This document shows positions 18,201 through 26,291 of a stretch of DNA of 64,000 nucleotides, piece after piece (position 1 is the stretch's first letter; the number at the start of each line of letters is the position of its first letter). This DNA comes from Anabaena sp. PCC 7108 (GTDB lineage: Bacteria; Cyanobacteriota; Cyanobacteriia; Cyanobacteriales; Nostocaceae), in the NCBI RefSeq assembly GCF_000332135.1, contig NZ_KB235896.1, positions 2,739,403 to 2,803,402 of the forward strand, written 5' to 3'. The translations under genes and the position numbers were made by a program. The notes beneath the pieces were generated by a model. The model ran no database searches and was not told where the DNA came from. It worked only from the letters and a program-made list of their open reading frames with translations.

Positions 18201-19537
18201 TCTCCAACTTTTTCGGATCTTCCCTTTCGCACAGCCCGAATTACTGGGTTGTGAACTAATCGACTTAGGGCATTATCAACTGCTAAATTAGCTTGAGAAG
18301 TAATTAATGTGCGTCCACCCCGTAACGCAACTTGATAGCAGATTTCGGCAATTACAGTAGTTTTACCAGTACCTGGTGGTCCTTGAATTAAAACTAAATC
18401 TTCGGCTGCAAGTACCATTTCTACAGATGCTTTTTGACCTGCATTTGCAGAGGATAATAATAAATCTTTGGCTTTAAGTTTGATAGTTTTTTGAATAGGT
18501 CTTGCTTGAGAAGCATCAAATAAAAAGTTACCTAAATAGGGATTTTGAGTGCGTCCCTGTTTTAATTGTTCTAATGCTTTTTCTTTGCGCTCAATCTGTT
18601 TAATATCTCCAGCAGCGTCAAAAAATAAATACCCAGTTGCTGGAAGTTGATAATTTCCAGCTGCTATATATTCAACTAAGTCGCGCTCTAATCTTATTTG
18701 AATCAGATTAGATTTGGGTTCGATTTTATCAATGGTTCCTAATTGACGACTGCTGCGACGATTTTTTTCTGTAGGCACAGTATCAGAAAATTTTATATCT
18801 TGATTTTTTGCCTGTTTTACACGTTCCCAAAAGTTTTCTACACCTAAGAAATTTTCATTTGAACCATCAATTGTAGCTACATTTGGATTAATTTCAAAAG
18901 TGATTTGCTTGCTATTTAAACTATATTTATAATTTATAAAAAGTACACAAAACTGGCGTGCTTTTGCTATCCGTTCTTCAACTTTTAAAAAGGCTTTCCA
19001 TGCTTGCAATTGATCCTCTGTAGGTACATGATTGCCGCAAACTGGCATGGTTGCTATCTGTGCCAATGCTTTCTGAGGAATGCCAAGACGATGTTCATGA
19101 TTAGGTAGTAAACTCAAACAATAAGGTGTAGCATAAGCGTCAGCTTGTCCCCGTAAAGGTTGTAGTAAATAAGCGGAGAGAAGTTTTAAACCGTTAGCTC
19201 CATTTTTTTGTACTGCTGCTCTAAATCCTAAAGTTTTATTGAGTTCTTGAAGTCTTTTAGGTAATAAAAAATCACTTTTATCTGTAGCTATTGTCAAATC
19301 CCAAATTTCTTCTCCTGCTTCTTTTCCTGCACCTTGACGACGAATATAAAACCAGCAAGGTTTTTGACCAAAACATTCAAAAATTAACTCATGAGCGCGT
19401 TCTCTTCGCTCTCGAAATTCAGGATATAATGCAACTGCTGTTTGACCTTCAAAATTCCGAATTAAACTATCAATTGTCGAATTTATGAAGGTATATCCCC
19501 AAGTTTCTGAGTTGTTTTTATTGAGTAACTTTGGCAT
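15215..19537 (-). CDS. Very large UPF1/Dna2-like superfamily 1 helicase (COG1112-like)
   Basis: A 1440-residue ATPase. Residues 1-370 are an uncharacterised N-terminal region without kinase motifs. The helicase core begins with Walker A GPPGTGKT (386-393) and motif Ia (TSQANLAVDNALSRL), is interrupted by about 650 residues of predicted coiled coil, and resumes with Walker B IIDE (Asp1149-Glu1150), motif III (GDHRQLPP), motif IV (QYRMHP), and motifs V/VI (DRFQGMERPVVIVSMVR, RVNVAFSRAQ). All SF1 motifs are intact, so an active 5'-3' nucleic-acid motor is expected. It forms an operon with the PLD gene. The pairing resembles Mokosh-type antiphage systems (helicase plus PLD), but no Ser/Thr kinase domain is present. 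Confidence 0.9.
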   Translation of the reverse strand: MPKLLNKNNSETWGYTFINSTIDSLIRNFEGQTAVALYPEFRERRERAHELIFECFGQKPCWFYIRRQGAGKEAGEEIWDLTIATDKSDFLLPKRLQELNKTLGFRAAVQKNGANGLKLLSAYLLQPLRGQADAYATPYCLSLLPNHEHRLGIPQKALAQIATMPVCGNHVPTEDQLQAWKAFLKVEERIAKARQFCVLFINYKYSLNSKQITFEINPNVATIDGSNENFLGVENFWERVKQAKNQDIKFSDTVPTEKNRRSSRQLGTIDKIEPKSNLIQIRLERDLVEYIAAGNYQLPATGYLFFDAAGDIKQIERKEKALEQLKQGRTQNPYLGNFLFDASQARPIQKTIKLKAKDLLLSSANAGQKASVEMVLAAEDLVLIQGPPGTGKTTVIAEICYQVALRGGRTLITSQANLAVDNALSRLVHNPVIRAVRKGRSEKVGEEGQPFLEDQVIGTWLENTATDCEDNLSKRLDNIQLLGQILESYPRFLEYFRVEKEFIQRQNDLKKQKDNLEERIQEQETLSKEILAKKSEIESLISGLVNLINTGQNLNWDSQEVKDFLPLLQPYTKSNNQVENFRESVSQGIKYTDELGFVRPARGVFGLAVWLVEIITPQISEFKIGLNSANNITVAMSELSRLVQVFKQSSAYLHQLQTEYQQFLNKDQSLQPTIQIWENRKREIDYIIEAVVEWKLTAYSHLYQVLKDCQQSNLPLTDNMVDLPLGLLMFAKNLKLPLVPKKYKINLPDWKLLTKAISYEIQGNFTDRRGKEHNFSYFLQDSFSQVPIVLSKSDRNQWQATYQELNDYQLLNPKQRKLLVENTQAFLIRLQKTYGESYEWNNIESTLTRITQELLDMILINARQCVLKIKTEAEQQLHILQEQQNQLNELPNNGITKEQISEIQLQVEKSSQDANAKLIEVVNNLAEIKQKTNIPTPLKILAEKYLIKQSNIWEQTQEFTKQVNLYETLLIKLEDIISSLEPFTILKTIKISLDENLLKLQEETIISTQQLENFQANLRQLEPKTELNVSPKLIQERNWWANQWQEITEKFKLVDIVTNELVNLEFLQDIKKQFKAWQKQLKNEEQYLQRYQKFVQDWITKLRQPSERDSNDLRKIYLDNANVVGITCVQAANYNFSEEFQSFDVVIIDEVSKCTPPELLIPALKGKKLVMVGDHRQLPPMLDTSTVEEVAKKIGNTREELQFLEESLFKSQFETADNSIKQMLNTQYRMHPNIMGAINQFYDGKLECGILEPDSKRAHNLAGEIIKPEHHLIWVKMPREDEFKEERLGTSFFNIQEIDVIENICQQFENAWSAKVANGEPKKEIAIITFYGSQLRKIDERLQSELFPSLQIRTGTVDRFQGMERPVVIVSMVRNNHQGDVGFAKKPERVNVAFSRAQELLVIVGCHDLFTSKPGTVGGMYSEVANIVNRHGGFIDVSCF

Positions 19538-19600
19538 GAATGTTCCTGATTGTTTGACTTAAAAGAGGCGCTGAGAGTAAAAATAAAAGTATGATTGAGT

Positions 19601-20518
19601 TTAAAGTTTAAACTGACGATAAACTTGACTGGCTGCCCGATGTAATAGAGAATGCCGCCATACCAGAGATTTCATATCATCTGCATAACCTCCACCAATA
19701 ACAGCAGCAACTGGATAGCCAGCACTTACGCAGGTAGTTAAAACCTGCATTTCTCTGCGAAAAATGCCTGTGTCAGTTAGTGCTAATTTACCAAGTTTAT
19801 CGGCTATGTGGGTATCTACTCCAGCATCATAAAGTACTAAATCTGGTTTGACTTGTGATAATAAATCTGGTAAGTAATTAGCCAGAACTTGCAAATAGAT
19901 ATCATCTTCTATTCCTACTGGTAGAGGAATATCTAAATCACTTTTTTGTTTTGTATTTGGAAAGTTAACTTCACAGTGCATAGAAAATGTAAAAACGCTG
20001 TCGTCATTTTGGAAAATAAATGCTGTTCCATCTCCTTGATGTACATCTAAATCTACAATCAAGATGTTTTTAGCAAGTCCTAATTTTTGCATAACGCGGG
20101 ATGCAACTGCTAAATCATTGAAAATACAAAAACCAGATCCATAATTCGGAAAAGCATGATGAGTTCCACCGGCAGTATTACAAGCTAAACCATGAGTTAT
20201 TGCTAATTTGGCTGTTAAGATAGTTCCACCTACCGCGACACAAGTACGATTTGCTAAAGCTGGACTCCAAGGTAAGCCAATACGTCGCTGTGCTTTGGGT
20301 TCTAAAGTTCCATCACAATAACTTTGGACGTAGTTGGGGGTGTGAATTAATTCAATGAACTCCGGTGGTGGAAGTTGAGGAATGTGAATCTGTTGCGGGT
20401 GTGTTACCTCGTCAGCTAACAGCAATTCATACAGATGCCGAAATTTGGACATCGGGAAGCGATGCCCTGGGGGTAAAGGAGCTATATAATCTGTATGATA
20501 AATAATTGGCAAATTCAT
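19601..20518 (-). CDS. Histone-deacetylase family protein (zinc amidohydrolase)
   Basis: A 305-residue arginase/deacetylase-fold enzyme. The active-site parts are visible: GGTHHAFPNYGSGFCIFND (paired His and the substrate loop), VDLDVHQGDGTA (zinc ligands Asp and His), DAGVDTH (second zinc Asp) and GGGY near the end. Family members deacetylate acetylated amines such as polyamines, acetyl-lysine or small metabolites; the substrate cannot be chosen here. It stands 64 bp upstream of the helicase gene on the same strand, so co-transcription is possible, though the functional link is uncertain. Confidence 0.88.
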   Translation of the reverse strand: MNLPIIYHTDYIAPLPPGHRFPMSKFRHLYELLLADEVTHPQQIHIPQLPPPEFIELIHTPNYVQSYCDGTLEPKAQRRIGLPWSPALANRTCVAVGGTILTAKLAITHGLACNTAGGTHHAFPNYGSGFCIFNDLAVASRVMQKLGLAKNILIVDLDVHQGDGTAFIFQNDDSVFTFSMHCEVNFPNTKQKSDLDIPLPVGIEDDIYLQVLANYLPDLLSQVKPDLVLYDAGVDTHIADKLGKLALTDTGIFRREMQVLTTCVSAGYPVAAVIGGGYADDMKSLVWRHSLLHRAASQVYRQFKL

Positions 20519-20955
20519 TGTTTACAAGGAAATTTTAAATTCAAGCATTACTCAGAATAATCGGGGAAAATCTGCCTAATGCTAGATTGATATTAACTGG
20601 AAATTAATTTTTATGTTTTTGAGTCAGTGACACAACTTGATTAGATAAGTAATTTTACTATTAAAAAGTTATCATAAAGCACTAGTATATATAGATTCTA
20701 GTGTAAACTTAAGATTTTCTCCAGATGATTTGATAGAATATCTAAAAATTGTCTGCATCAAATTCTACGTCTACGCCAAATATAGCAGTTAACAGGGGGA
20801 GTAATGACAAGTGACAGTATGAAAAGTCTTTTGGTGTCTAGGTTTGATCATCTGTTTGTCTGCTAACTACCAAGGTGGTTGCAATAACAAGATAAAATTT
20901 AGCCAGCATAATTCACTCATGCTAAATATGCACATGACAAGTCCTTAATTTTTTA
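20519..20955. other. 437-bp divergent spacer with a dispersed repeat (family B)
   Basis: Lies between divergently transcribed deacetylase and channel genes, so it must hold both promoters. A segment at about 20778-20890 (TATAGCAG..., TCTTTTGGTGTCTA...) is similar to 29332-29445 and partly to 49957-50000. No gene was seen. Confidence 0.5.
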
Positions 20956-21972
20956 ATGATTATGACACAATGGATTGTACCAATTGTATTTATTCTGACT
21001 GGATTACTGGGTGGCATAATTGGTGAAAAATTTATTTTCCAGAAACTGAAAGAATTTGTTGCTTATCAAAAAATTCCTGGAAGTGAAATTATATTTCAAT
21101 CATTGCACAGAATGACCTTTATTTGGTTTATAGTTGCTGGCTTTTTTTCAGCAATTATCAGTTCTCCTCTTAAACCAGATATCGTTTATATCCTGCAAAA
21201 AATTCTCACTATCATCTTATTGTATTCAGTAACGTTAGTCTTAGCGAGATTGACTGCTGGTTTTGTCAACTTATTTATTTGTCGCACTGAAGGAGTTTCT
21301 ACATCACTAATTTCTAACGTAGCTAAAGTTGCAGTTTTAATTTTGGGAACATTAATTTTATTGCAGACAGTAGGCATTCAAATTACACCCATAATTACAA
21401 CTTTAGGAGTTGGTGGTTTAGCGGTTGGTTTGGCGCTACAAGATACTTTGGCTAATTTATTTTCTGGTTTTTACCTAATTATTTCTAAGCAAGTCAGAAC
21501 TGGAGATTATGTAAAATTAGATGATGGTAATCAAGGATATGTTACTGATATTACATGGCGGAATACGACAATCAAAGAAATTTCTAATAATGTGATCATT
21601 GTTCCTAATTCTAAGCTGGCTTCGGCAATTTTTACTAATTATCATTTACCAGCGAAAGAAATCACTTTAACAATGAATGTGGGTGTTAGTTATGATAGCG
21701 ATTTAGAACTGGTGGAAAGAGTGACTGTCGAAGTTGCTAAAGAAGTGATGGCAGAAATTGCCCCGGAATTAGTTGAAAATCAGCCATATATGAGATTTCA
21801 TACTTTTAACGATTTTAGTATTGATTTTACTCTTTATATGCGTGTTAGTGAATTCTTTGATCAACGAATTGGGAAACATTTATTTGTCAAAAAGTTACAC
21901 AAACGTTATCAAAAAGAAGGAATTGAAATTCCTTTTCCTATCAGAGATATTTATATGTCAGAAAAAGGTTGA
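20956..21972 (+). CDS. MscS-family mechanosensitive ion channel
   Basis: A 338-residue inner-membrane channel that opens under hypo-osmotic stress. About four to five hydrophobic segments fill residues 1-180. The pore-lining helix is recognisable in GVGGLAVGLALQDTLANLF, followed by the beta domain with VKLDDGNQGYVTDITWRNT and VPNSKLASAIFTNY, both diagnostic of MscS. The C-terminal alpha/beta vestibule is present, and the size is slightly above E. coli MscS (286). No strong ribosome site precedes the ATG; an ATG two codons downstream could also serve. Single gene. Confidence 0.92.
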   Translation: MIMTQWIVPIVFILTGLLGGIIGEKFIFQKLKEFVAYQKIPGSEIIFQSLHRMTFIWFIVAGFFSAIISSPLKPDIVYILQKILTIILLYSVTLVLARLTAGFVNLFICRTEGVSTSLISNVAKVAVLILGTLILLQTVGIQITPIITTLGVGGLAVGLALQDTLANLFSGFYLIISKQVRTGDYVKLDDGNQGYVTDITWRNTTIKEISNNVIIVPNSKLASAIFTNYHLPAKEITLTMNVGVSYDSDLELVERVTVEVAKEVMAEIAPELVENQPYMRFHTFNDFSIDFTLYMRVSEFFDQRIGKHLFVKKLHKRYQKEGIEIPFPIRDIYMSEKG

Positions 21973-22111
21973 TATCACAACGCTGTTCTAATTGCTTTGG
22001 TAGTTGCTATCCCCATAGGGATCAAGGCTCAAAAATTCAACACCTTTGCTATCATGTATTTGCATGAGATCACAATCATGTTTATGGCTTTATTTCTGAA
22101 CCCGTTCCATT

Positions 22112-23602
22112 TTATTTCAAAGTTGTTTTGATGGTGTATTTTGAGTCAAAATCTGCTACTTCACCAGCACTGACCATCGCCCTATATAGTAAAGCGCAAA
22201 CTTCTACTCTGGTAGCAACTTTTTTACCATTCAACAATTTTATATTTGGATAGTTGACAACTACACCATTTTCTGTGATTGCAGCGATGAGATCACGGTG
22301 TTCACCTCTGATACTAGAAGCATCGTTGTAAATTGAGAGGATTTTGTTTACGGAACCGGTAGGTTGATAATTCAATCCTTTTGCTAATGTGATGAGAACA
22401 TCTAGGCGAGTCAGCTTTTGTGTGGGGTTGAAGTATTTGCTGCCCAGGGTGGTGAAAAAGCCCATTTCATAAGTTTCGCGGATGGCATCATAAGCCCAAT
22501 GTCGCCTGGGAATATCTCGAAAAGCGATCGCAGGACGGACTTTACTTTTGATAAAGACTTGTTGTAATAGTTTAGCAAATTCAGCACGAGTCACAGGTGC
22601 GTTAGGACGAAAAGAACCATCTGGGAAACCGCCGATAATTTCCATTGCTGCTAATTCAGCAATATAATCTTTAGCCCAGTAGTCTTTGGAGATATCAGAA
22701 AATGATGTTTGGATACCTTTAGCTACTCCTACTTGGCGATACTTACTCAACAACTGGCTGAGTTCAAAGTTGGACTTGGGCTTAATTTCATTCAACTGTA
22801 CCAAACTGCCAGGTGCAACTGTTAAGGCTTTGGCTAAGTTAGAACTAAAGGTGCTAATTGACTTCCCAACTAAAGCGAAATCACCTTCGCTAAATGATGC
22901 TGGATAAACACTAGTTGATGCAACTTTGGAAAAGCCAGCGGCTTGGTACTGAGTAATATTGATATCTTCTGAACTTTTCAGGAAATTAACTTTTTGGTTA
23001 GTAACTTGGGTAAAGTAGTCGTAGGCGGTGGTGTCATTGTCAACAATGCTATCTTCATTTTCATCAACACCATAAAAGGCGCGAACTACTTGATACTCTG
23101 TGGGATTGGCAGATAAAATTAAGTTGACTGCGGTGTGATCGGGTAAACACGCAAATTCTGTGTAGCCAATAAAGCGGTTTTTGGTATCATACAATCTAAC
23201 GACAATGCGATCGCCTAATTTAAATCCCTTCACAAACTTGGCTTGCTGTTTGATTTTGTATCTATAATCTCCTAAAAACCTTTCTTGATAATATTTCTCG
23301 CCATGTTTACCTTTCATAGAAACACGGGCTATTACTTCCGAAAAGTTACCACCTGGTTGCCAAATAGCTAGAGTAAACCCTGATTTTTCTCTTTTTACAG
23401 AACTCTCAGTTTCCTGTTTGCTACTGTCTGTTTCCACTTGTTCAGCACTGCTTTTTTCTGACAAAAGCTGTTCAGTGGAATTACTTGGTTTTAATGGGAT
23501 TGTGGTCGATATACTCGGTGCTGCCAAGGTAGAAGATATAGGCAGCAAAACTATTGATGTAATAACAAGTTTATGCCAATAAGTTAGACTACTTATATTC
23601 AT
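22112..23602 (-). CDS. SLH-domain envelope protein, secreted
   Basis: A 496-residue protein with a signal peptide (about residues 1-27, ending STLAAPS), a Ser/Glu/Lys-rich linker, and a middle domain (about 70-200) with a DENEDS acidic stretch. Three S-layer homology repeats follow at the C-terminus (DISKDYWAKDYIAEL...FPDGSFRPNAPVTRAEF; FRDIPRRHWAYDAI; a third, weaker). SLH domains bind peptidoglycan-linked polymers, so this is an outer-envelope or periplasmic protein. Unlike cyanobacterial SLH porins, no C-terminal beta-barrel follows; here the SLH repeats themselves are C-terminal. Function beyond anchoring is unknown. Confidence 0.88.
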   Translation of the reverse strand: MNISSLTYWHKLVITSIVLLPISSTLAAPSISTTIPLKPSNSTEQLLSEKSSAEQVETDSSKQETESSVKREKSGFTLAIWQPGGNFSEVIARVSMKGKHGEKYYQERFLGDYRYKIKQQAKFVKGFKLGDRIVVRLYDTKNRFIGYTEFACLPDHTAVNLILSANPTEYQVVRAFYGVDENEDSIVDNDTTAYDYFTQVTNQKVNFLKSSEDINITQYQAAGFSKVASTSVYPASFSEGDFALVGKSISTFSSNLAKALTVAPGSLVQLNEIKPKSNFELSQLLSKYRQVGVAKGIQTSFSDISKDYWAKDYIAELAAMEIIGGFPDGSFRPNAPVTRAEFAKLLQQVFIKSKVRPAIAFRDIPRRHWAYDAIRETYEMGFFTTLGSKYFNPTQKLTRLDVLITLAKGLNYQPTGSVNKILSIYNDASSIRGEHRDLIAAITENGVVVNYPNIKLLNGKKVATRVEVCALLYRAMVSAGEVADFDSKYTIKTTLK

Positions 23603-23880
23603 AGTATACCATCTTCCATTGTATTAAATGACCTAGAATGTTAAGTAGGCGATAAAGTTTTTCAACTAATTAACTTTTCAATGCCAATGAAACTTATCCT
23701 CAGTGTGGATGAACACTTATAATTAGGGAACCGCGCGGAAATTCTTGAATTACCTGTAATAAAGCGAACTTGATCTTACAGATGATAAGTTGCATAACAT
23801 TTAACCAAAAATTTTGTCCATCATGCTCGGAGGTCTAAGAAGATTACTATAAAAAAACAATTCTTTAGGAATCTTAACTA

Positions 23881-24768
23881 ATGACGATCACAACCCAGCA
23901 GTCACCAAAATTAGAAAAACAGGTTTGGATTTGGCGAGATTACAAAATTCAGTACACTGTCATGGGTGCAGGACGGCCGCTGCTGCTAATTCACGGCTTT
24001 GGGGCTTCTATTGGTCACTGGCGCAAAAATATCCCGGTTTTAGCAGATGCTGGTTATCGGGTTTTTGCTGTGGATTTATTAGGTTTTGGTGGTTCTGATA
24101 AAGCAGCCATAAATTATAGCATGGAAGTCTGGGCAGAATTATTAAAAGATTTCTGGAATGCACATATTCAAGAACCAACTGTATTCATAGGAAATTCCAT
24201 TGGCGCACTTTTGAGTTTAATGGTGATCACAGAATACCCGGAAATTGCCGCTGGGGGTGTGTTAATTAACTGCGCGGGAGGTTTGAGTCACCGCCCCCAT
24301 GAATTGAACCCAGTCCTACGAGTTGTGATGGGGGCTTTTCACAAGTTGGTAGCTAACCCAATAACTGGTAAATTCGTCTTTAACCGCATTCGCCAAAAAT
24401 CACAGATTCGTCGCACATTGTATCAAGTTTATGGCGATCGCCATGCCGTAACAGATGAACTTGTTGATTTACTTTATACTCCATCCTGTGACCCAGGCGC
24501 ACAGCAAGTTTTCGCTGCTATCCTCACCGCACCCCCAGGTCCTTCCCCAGAAGAGCTATTGCCTAAGTTAGAATGGCCTTTACTAGTAATTTGGGGTGCA
24601 AATGATCCCTGGACACCAATTACAGGGGCTAAAATTTACGAAGAGGCAGGTGAAAATGGCAAAGACATTAAAATTTTGACTATTACCGGTGCCGGTCATT
24701 GTCCCCATGATGAAGTTCCAGGTGTTGTCAATGCTCAGATTGTTGATTGGTTAGGGCAAAAGAGTTGA
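23881..24768 (+). CDS. Alpha/beta-fold hydrolase
   Basis: A 295-residue cytosolic hydrolase with the family landmarks: oxyanion region LLIHGFGASIGHWR (residues 36-49), nucleophile elbow GNSIGALL (Ser106), acid Asp242 in GANDPWTP, and His273 in GAGHCPHDEVP. Proteins of this type in cyanobacteria are broadly annotated as hydrolases or haloalkane-dehalogenase-like; the substrate cannot be inferred. Purine-rich TAGGAA lies about 10 bases before the ATG. Single gene. Confidence 0.9.
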   Translation: MTITTQQSPKLEKQVWIWRDYKIQYTVMGAGRPLLLIHGFGASIGHWRKNIPVLADAGYRVFAVDLLGFGGSDKAAINYSMEVWAELLKDFWNAHIQEPTVFIGNSIGALLSLMVITEYPEIAAGGVLINCAGGLSHRPHELNPVLRVVMGAFHKLVANPITGKFVFNRIRQKSQIRRTLYQVYGDRHAVTDELVDLLYTPSCDPGAQQVFAAILTAPPGPSPEELLPKLEWPLLVIWGANDPWTPITGAKIYEEAGENGKDIKILTITGAGHCPHDEVPGVVNAQIVDWLGQKS

Positions 24769-24982
24769 AGAATAAGTACAAATGTAGCTTTAATATGAGT
24801 TAGTTGATGTCAGAGCATCTTTGCGTCTTGGTGCAGGTAGGGTAAAACACAAAAACAATCTGGAATTGGTAATAAGTAACAGGTAATTGGTAATTAGAGA
24901 AAAAGATTACCCATTACCTGATTTCTGTCTCAACTTGGGATGATATTTTTTTCAATTTTTAGATTGACAATATTTCCCTAAT

Positions 24983-26035
24983 GTGAGTTATATGATGGAG
25001 TTTGATCTAAGTCATGAACATGAAGAAACAATTTCCCATAATCACCATCCAGATTTTTCCGCAGAAGGCTATCAAGTGATTAGCGAATTAGGACGTAACT
25101 TAGCAGGAGGACGCATTACATATTTAGCAAAAGAATTTAATTCCCACACAAAAGTAGTAATTAAACAATTCTGTTCTGCAAATACGACCGCTGACTGGTC
25201 AGGAGTAAAAGCGTATGAACAGGAAATTGAACTTTTGCAAAAATGCCATCACCCTCGCATTCCTTGTTATGTAGATTCTTTTGAAAAGCCAGGTTTTTTC
25301 TACCTAGTCCAAGAATATAAAAATGCACCATCATTAGGTTTGAAACGCTGCTTTTATCCTCAAGAAATAAAGCAAATTGCTTTGTCGATTTTAGAGATTT
25401 TAGTTTATCTACAACAGCAAGTCCCTGCTATTATTCATCGGGATATAAAACCTGATAATATTTTGGTAGATACAGAATTAAATGCTTATTTAGTCGATTT
25501 TGGGTTAGCAAGGTTACAAGATGCAAAAATAGATTTCAGTACTTTGGTTGCAGGTACTCCCGGTTTTATGCCTCCTGAAGAACAATGTGGTCATGAGTTA
25601 ACAGCAGCTTCAGATTTATATAGTTTAGGTGCAACCCTAATTTGCTTATTCACAAATACTCGTTCTGTGGATATCGATAAATTAATTGATCATAAGTATC
25701 GCTGGAATTTTCAGAAATTACTGCCCTATATCAGTCCGCACTTTCTGTTATGGTTAAAGAAAATGGTGGAACCTAATAGCAAGCATCGTTATACTAATGC
25801 TGCGGATGCTTTACAAGCACTTAAGCCCGTTCGTGTCATTGGTTCTGGGACAAAGATAGATTATTTATTCGCAGCCATCTACCAGAAAAAAAATATAGTT
25901 ATGTTGGGATTGGTAACTATAGCAATATTAGCTGTGCTGGGAACAACTTTGAGAGTTTCTCAACCTAGTAGTGTTACCAATTCAATAGAAATACAAAATT
26001 TTCTCAATGCAGATGAAGCAACTAACAGTAAGTAG
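24983..26035 (+). CDS. Membrane-anchored Ser/Thr protein kinase
   Basis: A 350-residue Hanks-type kinase. The glycine-rich loop region lies around residues 37-53 (LGRNLAGGRITYLA), the ATP-binding Lys in VVIKQF, the catalytic loop IHRDIKPDN at about 150-158, the DFGLA metal-binding motif, and an activation segment with GTPGFMPPE. A single hydrophobic segment near residues 303-321 (VMLGLVTIAILAVLG) leaves a short external tail with no recognised sensor. This is a typical short cyanobacterial Spk-type kinase. The frame starts at GTG; ATGs at 24992 and 24995 are equally plausible starts. Confidence 0.92.
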   Translation: MSYMMEFDLSHEHEETISHNHHPDFSAEGYQVISELGRNLAGGRITYLAKEFNSHTKVVIKQFCSANTTADWSGVKAYEQEIELLQKCHHPRIPCYVDSFEKPGFFYLVQEYKNAPSLGLKRCFYPQEIKQIALSILEILVYLQQQVPAIIHRDIKPDNILVDTELNAYLVDFGLARLQDAKIDFSTLVAGTPGFMPPEEQCGHELTAASDLYSLGATLICLFTNTRSVDIDKLIDHKYRWNFQKLLPYISPHFLLWLKKMVEPNSKHRYTNAADALQALKPVRVIGSGTKIDYLFAAIYQKKNIVMLGLVTIAILAVLGTTLRVSQPSSVTNSIEIQNFLNADEATNSK

Positions 26036-26097
26036 TTGGACGAAATTAAGCTCTTACTCTCTGCGCCTCTGCGTGACATACAGCAGATTTTAGATCA

Positions 26098-26155
26098 ATG
26101 AGGTACAAGATTTAAGAACAAGAGCAGATAAAAAGAGAGTTTCCACCCTGTTAAG
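26098..26155 (+). repeat. Dispersed repeat family D, copy 1
   Basis: The stretch with TACAAGATTTAAGAACAA and AGAGTTTC(C/A)ACC(C/T)TGTT recurs at about 29453-29512. The two copies flank uvrA as direct repeats. No ORF. Confidence 0.55.
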
Positions 26156-26291
26156 AGTTCCCTACCCCAACCAAAAATTTATCAATCAAATCGAATCGCT
26201 AGATGTGAGAAGTATAGTTCTAGCATAACCTGAGCAAAGATAGTATTATTAAGAACTGTTTCACTGTGCCACATTCCTTCAGCCTGTCAAT

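Noticed and set aside
13387-19537. DISARM or Zorya assignment of the helicase-PLD operon
   Set aside because: DISARM needs a DrmA/DrmB pair and a methylase, and Zorya needs ZorA/B motor genes; neither is present.
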